NCBI GenBank assembly: GCA_016290665.1
Contig: JAEEUW010000014.1
Coordinates: forward strand, 1-34,641
Length of the DNA stretch: 34,641 nt
Direction of reading: 5' to 3'
Source of the DNA: Clostridiaceae bacterium
GTDB taxonomy: Bacteria; Bacillota; Clostridia; Oscillospirales; Acutalibacteraceae
Part shown: piece by piece, positions 1 through 6,238 of the stretch
Layout: every line of letters begins with the position of its first letter
Numbering within the stretch: the stretch's first letter is position 1
Notes under the pieces: model-generated
The model's database searches: none
What the model was told of the DNA's origin: nothing
The model's input: only the letters and a program-made list of their open reading frames with translations
Translations under genes and position numbers: made by a program

Positions 1-25
1 AGTCCCTGATGGTGTACCATTAGGC

Positions 26-101
26 GGCCCGTTGGTCAAGTGGCCTAAGACTCCGGCCTCTCACGCCGGCAACAGCGGTTCGAATCCGCTACGGGTCACC
101 A
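26..101 (+). tRNA. tRNA-Glu (anticodon CTC)
   Basis: Acceptor GGCCCGT/ACGGGTC, anticodon stem CCGGC-CTCTCAC-GCCGG with CTC anticodon, T-arm GCGGTTCGAATCCGC, encoded CCA. Confidence 0.93.
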
Positions 102-155
102 TGATTTAGGCAGGTACCTAAACAAAAAAATGCTTTGATCAGAAATTCAAAGCAA

Positions 156-273
<118 letters not shown>

Positions 274-308
274 AAACACCGGTTAAGGACTCCTTGACCG
301 GTCATTTT

Positions 309-384
309 GCCTCCTTAGCTCAGTCGGTAGAGCATGCGGCTGTTAACCGCAGGGTCGTTGGTTCGAGTCCAACAGGTGGCGCCA
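309..384 (+). tRNA. tRNA-Asn (anticodon GTT)
   Basis: GCCTCCTTAGCTCAGTCGGTAGAGCATGCGGCTGTTAACCGCAGGGTCGTTGGTTCGAGTCCAACAGGTGGCGCCA; GTT anticodon in a 7-nt loop; CCA encoded; one U-U mismatch in the acceptor. Confidence 0.95.
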
Positions 385-386
385 AA
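357..386 (+). repeat. 30-bp direct repeat, unit 1 (tRNA-Asn T-arm/acceptor/CCA)
   Basis: GTTGGTTCGAGTCCAACAGGTGGCGCCAAA, identical to 571-600. Confidence 0.95.
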
Positions 387-424
387 GAAAAAACCGTTCC
401 AAAAGGAACGGTTTTTTCTTTGGC
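384..424 (+). terminator. Hairpin/terminator-like repeat, copy A
   Basis: AAAGAAAAAACCGTTCC-AAAA-GGAACGGTTTTTTCTTT; near-identical copy at about 2939-2979. Confidence 0.8.
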
Positions 425-494
425 ATTTTCAGTTTTACCCGTACCAACGACCCTTGCGTACAAGGCAGCCACATCGCGGCTGTTAACTGTCGCA

Positions 495-523
495 GGCAAA
501 ACAGTCCGATGGACTGTTTTGCC
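495..523. repeat. Perfect 13-bp hairpin
   Basis: GGCAAAACAGTCC-GAT-GGACTGTTTTGCC. Confidence 0.85.
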
Positions 524-570
524 GTTGCGATGTAATCTCGGTGCGGCAGCACCGAGCACCTTAAAACGGA

Positions 571-600
571 GTTGGTTCGAGTCCAACAGGTGGCGCCAAA
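571..600 (+). repeat. 30-bp direct repeat, unit 2 (orphan tRNA-Asn 3' fragment)
   Basis: Exact copy of 357-386 with no matching tRNA 5' half directly upstream. Confidence 0.95.
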
Positions 601-632
601 AAAATCAGCAACTTCGGTTGCTGATTTTTTTA
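597..632 (+). terminator. Intrinsic terminator
   Basis: AAAAAAATCAGCAAC-TTCG-GTTGCTGATTTTTTT. Confidence 0.85.
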
Positions 633-852
633 TCCAAGCCGCCTTGGCGGGTTGGTATGTAATCACGGCGCGTAGTATACATTTTCGGCCTGGAGCACAC
701 AAAAATTGGAAAAGAGAGAAAAAGCGCCACTGTTTTGCTTTCGCTCCTTGAAATTCCATTTATAATAAGATATACTGTAATTGATTTGAGAACGCAATCG
801 GTATTCCGTTTTCAAAGAAAAAACCATTGATTGTTAAAAAGGAGCTGATTCT

Positions 853-1848
853 ATGAACCCGTTTTCACTTGCATGGGAATCTATTCTCCATTTCAGTTTG
901 GCAGATACCCTTGCGCAAATCTCCGAAGCCCTGCACAATCTGCATTTTATTCCATGGTATTCGCTTTCACAGTTGAACTGGAACGATATTATCAAACTGA
1001 TCTCCAGCGGGGATGCCTTTGCAGCAACGCCCTTCGGCGAATACTGCGCCCAATATGCTGCCGTTATGACGAACTGGGCATATACGATGGCAGCCGTCGT
1101 CAGCATCATTATATTGTTGTGCAAACGCAATAAAAAATGGTTTTGGTACGTTTTCTTTGCAATCGTTGCCGTTATGAGCGTTACCTCTGTTGGTATGCAT
1201 ACGGCGGATTACGGAGAGTTTGTTCCTGGAACAATTACGACCAAGCTGCTGGCGAGTTTTGTGGATATGTCCTTTACGGAATTAATGGCGTGGTCAGGCG
1301 TGCTGTGCTTTATTTTTGAGTTTTATACAGACAAAAAAGCACGCAACCGTTTTGCATGGATCGTAACCGCATGGTCGGTTTTCATCTTGCTGATGCTCGC
1401 ATTTGAGGTTTTTGTTCAAAAGAACCGTCCGCTCTGGATCGGCGGCAGGGACGCGCTCGGCTTGCCGTATGATATGGGCGGCGATCACGGTGGCCTTTCC
1501 TTTGCGGAATTCGGTTGCTTTATTACCTGCCTTCCGTTGCTGTTCATCCTGTTTACAAAATTCAAAACCATTCCGAAAAAAGAACGCGGGTTGGTAATCT
1601 TACTGCTTTCCACTTTTGCTCTTGCTTTTGTGATTACTTCGCTTTGGGGCGACAACGAAGTTAACTTCCTGTTGCAGGGTAATCTGCAGGGACATTCGCT
1701 TTGGCACTTGCTGACTGCGATCGGCACCATGCTGGCTGTGATCTGGGTGGATAACCGTACGGAAAATCAAAACCGTCAAAAGGAGATCGATGCAGCTGTG
1801 GAAAAAGCGCTTGCGGAAAAGCAAAAAGTGAATGCCGGAACAGTATAA
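853..1848 (+). CDS. Multipass membrane protein with CREST (ceramidase/PAQR/Per1)-like motifs
   Basis: 331-aa ORF with RBS AAGGAG; S-x3-H (SVGMH), intramembrane Asp (FVDMSFTEL) and C-terminal H-x3-H (HSLWHLL) in hydrophobic context. Confidence 0.7.
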   Translation: MNPFSLAWESILHFSLADTLAQISEALHNLHFIPWYSLSQLNWNDIIKLISSGDAFAATPFGEYCAQYAAVMTNWAYTMAAVVSIIILLCKRNKKWFWYVFFAIVAVMSVTSVGMHTADYGEFVPGTITTKLLASFVDMSFTELMAWSGVLCFIFEFYTDKKARNRFAWIVTAWSVFILLMLAFEVFVQKNRPLWIGGRDALGLPYDMGGDHGGLSFAEFGCFITCLPLLFILFTKFKTIPKKERGLVILLLSTFALAFVITSLWGDNEVNFLLQGNLQGHSLWHLLTAIGTMLAVIWVDNRTENQNRQKEIDAAVEKALAEKQKVNAGTV

Positions 1849-1935
1849 CGCAGTTTCTTTGTGCTGGCAATGATCCCTCGGACGGAGTCAGATTGATCTG
1901 GATTATCTATCCATGCAGAAAAAGAGGTGTGTTTT

Positions 1936-2730
1936 ATGACTGAAAAGAAATCCTTTGTTGAAAGTAAAGCGTTTGCTTGCTTTGCCCTGATCTTTGGCAT
2001 TTGCGGATTGCTCCTCATGGCGCATCATATCTGCAGTTATGAGAATATTTTGCGACCGTTTATGGATTACCTGATCGAAAACAAGGTCATTACCAACGAC
2101 AAAAGCGGCATTGCGTTTCTCCGGATGTTTACCAATGAATCCAATATTTTGGTGGATCTTTATTTGATCCTGTTTGCGATCGGCGTATTCGGCAGCAAAA
2201 AGCTGTACAAATTTACGCATAATGAGCTGCTGCGCGGCGCGATCACGCTGAATATCGCAGTAACCGGCATTATCTATTTCACCGTGTTGCTGCCGAGCAG
2301 TTCTTCTTTTCCAACGGAGGTCAACGGTGTCAGCACAGGCGGCATGTGGCTATCGACGGTCGTCAATACTTGGGATCATCTGATCACGCCGGTTTTCTTT
2401 ACTGCCTTCTGGTTTTTCCCTGTTGAAAACAAAAAGGTTCCCGTTGTAAAAAACGCGCTATGGTTCCTGATCTATCCCATTTGTTACTTTGTTATGTGCA
2501 TTATCCTGGGCGCGATGGATGGGTTCTATCCGTATCCTTTCCTGAACGGCAGGCAGATGTGGGAGTTTATTCCCGGCTTGAAGGGAACGCCTTATAACTC
2601 CGTGATTGGTATTCTTCTTCTTGTGGCTGTTGTGGTGATCCTTTCCGCTGTCTTCTTTGGGGTCGGCTGCGGACTCAATGCGATCCACAACGCTGTTGTA
2701 AAGAAAACAAAGCGAATCGCTTCAGAGTAA
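1936..2730 (+). CDS. Pr6Pr / FAR-17a-AIG1-like membrane protein
   Basis: Polytopic; FTNESN, NTWDHLITP and YPYPFL motifs resemble the Pr6Pr/AIG1-like family. ATG at 1936 preferred over GTG at 1927 because of the upstream GAGGTG. Confidence 0.7.
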   Translation: MTEKKSFVESKAFACFALIFGICGLLLMAHHICSYENILRPFMDYLIENKVITNDKSGIAFLRMFTNESNILVDLYLILFAIGVFGSKKLYKFTHNELLRGAITLNIAVTGIIYFTVLLPSSSSFPTEVNGVSTGGMWLSTVVNTWDHLITPVFFTAFWFFPVENKKVPVVKNALWFLIYPICYFVMCIILGAMDGFYPYPFLNGRQMWEFIPGLKGTPYNSVIGILLLVAVVVILSAVFFGVGCGLNAIHNAVVKKTKRIASE

Positions 2731-2749
2731 AAAGAGTCCATATCCAAAG

Positions 2750-2792
2750 GAAAAAGCAGGCTGCTATATCAATGGGGCCGCTTTTTCTTTTT
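2750..2792 (+). terminator. Intrinsic terminator
   Basis: GGAAAAAGC...GCTTTTTCTTTTTCC inverted repeat after the 1936-2730 ORF. Confidence 0.6.
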
Positions 2793-2938
2793 CCGTCGTA
2801 TACGCATGAAACTTTGCTTCTTGTTGTGCTGAATATGATAAACGTCCGTTTTTGAGTTCAAAAAAAGGCATAGAATTGCAACGTCCCTTTATTCGAACCA
2901 TAAGTGTTCAATTAGTTGGACTTTCGTCACCCAATCAC

Positions 2939-2979
2939 AAAGGAAAAACCGTTCCAAAAGGAACGGTTTTTCCTTTGGC
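2939..2979. repeat. Hairpin/terminator-like repeat, copy B
   Basis: AAAGGAAAAACCGTTCC-AAAA-GGAACGGTTTTTCCTTT; differs from copy A at two positions that pair with each other. Confidence 0.85.
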
Positions 2980-3121
2980 CTCAGATATTTGCCCCGAACC
3001 ACCGACCCCGCGGTTGTGCAAAGCCGTGGGCGGCGCGTCAGCGCCCGCATGCGTGCTGTTTTTTGCCTATCTCCGATGGGCGGGCGGCTCGTTCTCTTTT
3101 GCAGGCGGTTCCCCGCGCCCC

Positions 3122-3150
3122 TTGCATTCCGCCCCGCCGTTTGCTATAAT
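3122..3150 (+). promoter_or_regulatory. SigA-type promoter
   Basis: TTGCAT-17 nt-TATAAT upstream of the 3183 ORF. Confidence 0.75.
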
Positions 3151-3182
3151 GAAACCGAAGCCAACAAACGGAGGGATCCCCT

Positions 3183-4475
3183 ATGCTGAAACGGTTTTTG
3201 AGCGCGTTCTTTGCGCTGGTGACGGCGCTGCTCGGCCACGCGCCGGCGGCGCAGAAGCAGACCGCGCCCGTGTTCACCGGCTCGTTTTTGCAGGCGTGGT
3301 ACTGCGTGGACTGGGACGAAAGCCGCTGGGACGCGGAGATTGACGCGATGAAAGAGGCCGGGCTCGACAAGCTGATTTTGCAGGACACGGCGCAGATGGA
3401 TCTGCGCGGCGGGTGGACCGTCTATTACCCCACGGAGCTCGACGCCCTGCGCGGCCACGGCGGGTACGGCGACGTGATCGAGGGCGCTTTGCGCGCGTGC
3501 CGGAAGGGCGGACTCCGGCTCTTCGTGGGCCTTGCGGGCTTTGAAAGCTGGTGGGTGCTCGGCGGGCTGTTCGGCCAGTATGACAAGGTCTGTTCCGTGA
3601 TGGCCGACATGCAGCGCGAGATTTTCGCGCGCTACCATGAGCGCTATCCCGAGGCCTTTTACGGCTGGTACTTCACGCCGGAGATCAGCAACGTTCCAAC
3701 GATGAAGGCGAGCGTGCCGAGCCTTGCGCGCGGACTGAACCGGGTGCTGGACACCGCGACCGCGCTCGACCCCGCCATGCCCGTGCTGCTGAGCCCCTAT
3801 TTCACCGAATACCTCGCCGTGCCGTCGGTGCTCGCGACCCTGCCGCTGTGGCAAACGCTGCTGGAGACGGCGCATTTCCGCGACGGCGATATCTTCTGCC
3901 CGCAGGACGCCGTGGGCGCGCAGTGGACGCCGCAGCGCGATCTGGAGAAGGTCTGGCAGATGTACCGCGAAGCGGTGGACGGCTGCGGCAAGGAGCTTTG
4001 CCTCTGGGCCAACTGCGAGACCCTGACCGTTGCGCGCAAGGCGATCCCGCTGATGCCGCCGGCCACGGTGGAAACCGTCAACAGCGCCGCCACGCTGGAC
4101 CGCCTCGTCTGGCAGATGCAGATTGCGGCGAAGTATTGCGACGAGATCGTGGCGTTCTCCTATAACCACTACTACTGCCCGCTGACCGGCACGCGCGTCT
4201 ACCACGACTGTTATCTCGATTACCTCAAAAACGGCTGCACGTTGGAACGGGAGGCGCCGACCGCGCCCGAAAACGTGCGCACGGAGGACGGCGTGCTGCG
4301 ATGGGAAGCGGCGAGTGACAACGTCGGCGTAGCGTATTACCTCGTGATGAAAAACGGCAAGGCCGTCGGCCGCGTGGAGGCCGGCGCAGACCTCGCCTTT
4401 GCGGTGAAGCGCGGCAGCTATGCCGTGACCGCGGTGGACGCGGCGGGGAACCGGTCGGCGGCAGTTCCGGCGTAG
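3183..4475 (+). CDS. Exported DUF4434-like (TIM-barrel, glycoside hydrolase-like) protein with C-terminal FN3-like region
   Basis: Signal peptide; FTGSFLQAWYCVDWDESRWDAEIDAMKEAGLDKLILQ and FYGWYFTPEISN resemble DUF4434; Pro/Ala-linked beta-rich tail APTAPENVRTEDGVLRWEAASDNVGVAYY. Confidence 0.75.
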   Translation: MLKRFLSAFFALVTALLGHAPAAQKQTAPVFTGSFLQAWYCVDWDESRWDAEIDAMKEAGLDKLILQDTAQMDLRGGWTVYYPTELDALRGHGGYGDVIEGALRACRKGGLRLFVGLAGFESWWVLGGLFGQYDKVCSVMADMQREIFARYHERYPEAFYGWYFTPEISNVPTMKASVPSLARGLNRVLDTATALDPAMPVLLSPYFTEYLAVPSVLATLPLWQTLLETAHFRDGDIFCPQDAVGAQWTPQRDLEKVWQMYREAVDGCGKELCLWANCETLTVARKAIPLMPPATVETVNSAATLDRLVWQMQIAAKYCDEIVAFSYNHYYCPLTGTRVYHDCYLDYLKNGCTLEREAPTAPENVRTEDGVLRWEAASDNVGVAYYLVMKNGKAVGRVEAGADLAFAVKRGSYAVTAVDAAGNRSAAVPA

Positions 4476-4492
4476 GGGGGCGTACAACAGAA

Positions 4493-4525
4493 CAAAAAAG
4501 CAGTCGGGAAAAGGGCTGCTTTTTT
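4493..4525 (+). terminator. Intrinsic terminator
   Basis: AAAAAAGCAG...CTGCTTTTTT. Confidence 0.75.
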
Positions 4526-4608
4526 GGTTCATATTTCTTTTTCAAATTTATGATACTTTTATGAGAATCCTATGATATAGTAGGTGGCGTGAGAGAAGGG
4601 GAGATTCC

Positions 4609-5514
4609 ATGTCCGGCAAAAAAAGAACTTTCAAGGATTACGCGGTGCTGTGCCTGTCGGTGCTGGCGGGCAACGCGCTTCTGGCGTTTCTGGTGGCGGC
4701 GTTCGTGCTGCCGCGGGGCATCCTTATGGGCGGCACCACCGGCATCGGTATCGTGCTGTCTAAGGTGACGGGGCAGGATACGGCGCTGTTCGTGTTTTTG
4801 CTCAACGTGGCGCTGCTGCTGTTCGGGCTGTTCGTGCTGGGCCGGCGCTTCTTCTTTTCCACCGCGGCGAGCTCGGTGCTCTATCCGGCGTTTCTGGCGC
4901 TGTTTCAGCGGATCCCCGGCATCGGCGCGCTGACCGACAACGACCTGCTCGCGGCCATCTTTGCGGGCTGTCTGCTGGGCGTGTCGCTCGGGCTCGTGAT
5001 GCGCGTCGGCTCCTCCACGGGCGGCATGGACGTGGTCAACCTCGTGTTCCACAAGTGGTTCCATTTCCCCATCGCCGTGCTGGTGTGGGTGTCGGACCTC
5101 GTCGTGATCGGCGGACAGGCGATCTTCGCCGGGCCAGAAAGCACGCTGCTCGGTATCCTCGTGCTGCTGCTCGAGACCATCGTGCTCGACCGGGTGATGC
5201 TGCTGGGTCAGTCGCAGCTGCAGATCTACGTGATCTCCGACAAATTCGAGCAGATCCGCGCGCGGCTGCTGCATGAGCTGGGCCTCGGCGTCACGATGAC
5301 GCTGATTGAAACGGGCCTTTTGGGCAAGCAGCAAAAGGGCGTGCTGTGCGTGGTGCACCCGCGCCAGCTTTACGCCGTGACGGCCTGCATCCGCGAAGAG
5401 GACCCGCTCTCGTTTATCACGATCACCAAGATCAAGGAGGTCCACGGCAAGGGCTTCACGCTGGAGCGCACCGCGGCGCAGATTGAAAATAACAGCTCCG
5501 AACCCGGAGCATGA
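4609..5514 (+). CDS. YitT family membrane protein (DUF161 + C-terminal DUF2179)
   Basis: VLPRGILMGGTTGIGIVLSK, GSSTGGMDVVNL and C-terminal FITITKIKEVHGKGF are typical of YitT. Confidence 0.88.
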   Translation: MSGKKRTFKDYAVLCLSVLAGNALLAFLVAAFVLPRGILMGGTTGIGIVLSKVTGQDTALFVFLLNVALLLFGLFVLGRRFFFSTAASSVLYPAFLALFQRIPGIGALTDNDLLAAIFAGCLLGVSLGLVMRVGSSTGGMDVVNLVFHKWFHFPIAVLVWVSDLVVIGGQAIFAGPESTLLGILVLLLETIVLDRVMLLGQSQLQIYVISDKFEQIRARLLHELGLGVTMTLIETGLLGKQQKGVLCVVHPRQLYAVTACIREEDPLSFITITKIKEVHGKGFTLERTAAQIENNSSEPGA

Positions 5515-5527
5515 AAGGAAGATATTT

Positions 5528-5965
5528 ATGATGAAAGCATTTTTCGCCAAGATCACGGCCTTTTTCCTCGCGATCCTCGCGTTCTTCGGCATTGCGCCCA
5601 AGACGCCCGCGCCGGAGGTCACCATCGGCAACGACGGCTACGCCATCATCGAGCACGGCGTGCAGTTTTCGTTTGACGCCAACGCGACCACGGGCTTCAG
5701 CTGGACGCAGAAGACCGACGGCGGCAGCGTGATTCTGGAAAAGGAATTTTACACCTCTCCCAAAACGGAAGAGCACGGCGTTGCCATGGCGGGGCAGGGC
5801 GGCACGCAGTATTACAACTACCGCGCCGTGACCCCCGGCACGACCACCATCACCTTCACCTATCAGCGGCCGTGGGAGCAGGAGCCGCCGGCGAAGACCT
5901 ATGTGGCGGTCGTGGTTGTGGCGAACGATCTGTCGGTACAGGTTGCGAGCTTTGAGGCGAAGTAA
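5528..5965 (+). CDS. Exported protease inhibitor I42 (chagasin-like) domain protein
   Basis: Three chagasin loop motifs in order: NATTGFSW, GQGGTQYYNY, YQRPWEQ; N-terminal hydrophobic segment. Confidence 0.8.
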   Translation: MMKAFFAKITAFFLAILAFFGIAPKTPAPEVTIGNDGYAIIEHGVQFSFDANATTGFSWTQKTDGGSVILEKEFYTSPKTEEHGVAMAGQGGTQYYNYRAVTPGTTTITFTYQRPWEQEPPAKTYVAVVVVANDLSVQVASFEAK

Positions 5966-6021
5966 GCATAGCCCCCCTTCGTCCGTTCCTGCATTTTTCT
6001 GCGCATTGGATCACACGCCCT

Positions 6022-6046
6022 TTGCTTTTTCGGGGCGGATATGATA
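6022..6046 (+). promoter_or_regulatory. Promoter-like block of LRR leader copy 1
   Basis: TTGCTTTTT...TATGATA, same internal spacing (18 nt start-to-start) as 17841-17865. Confidence 0.6.
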
Positions 6047-6055
6047 CACTGAAAG

Positions 6056-6216
6056 CGCCAAACAATAAACGGATCCCCCGCATATCCAAATACAAAACGA
6101 GACACACTCTGAAAAAAGTGCGTCCCGCTTCTTCGTTTTGTATTTGGAACAAGGGGTTTATTGTTTGGCGACAATGGGACGGCATTTTTTGTGCGTCCCA
6201 TGCGGACGCATTTTTT
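6056..6216 (+). ncRNA. Structured 5' leader RNA, copy 1 (candidate cis-regulatory RNA)
   Basis: 15-bp stem 6056-6070/6156-6170; 16-bp stem 6085-6100/6133-6148; apical GACACACT/AGTGCGTC; alternative hairpin 6174-6181/6194-6201; terminator TGCGTCC-CATGC-GGACGCA-TTTTTT 6192-6216. Confidence 0.65.
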
Positions 6217-6238
6217 GTTGTAAAAAGGAGATTTGGTT

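Noticed and set aside
2852-3343. 163-aa plus ORF overlapping the hairpin repeat and the DUF4434 promoter
   Set aside because: Contains the hairpin translation (KGKTVPKGTVFPLA) and out-of-frame DUF4434 sequence; not a gene.
6056-6170. Interpretation of the LRR leader hairpin as an insertion sequence or MITE with terminal inverted repeats
   Set aside because: No target-site duplication is evident; both copies sit exactly between a matching promoter block and a terminator/RBS of the same gene type, and the interiors diverge in sequence while keeping pairing. Not fully excluded, so it is listed as a refutation route.
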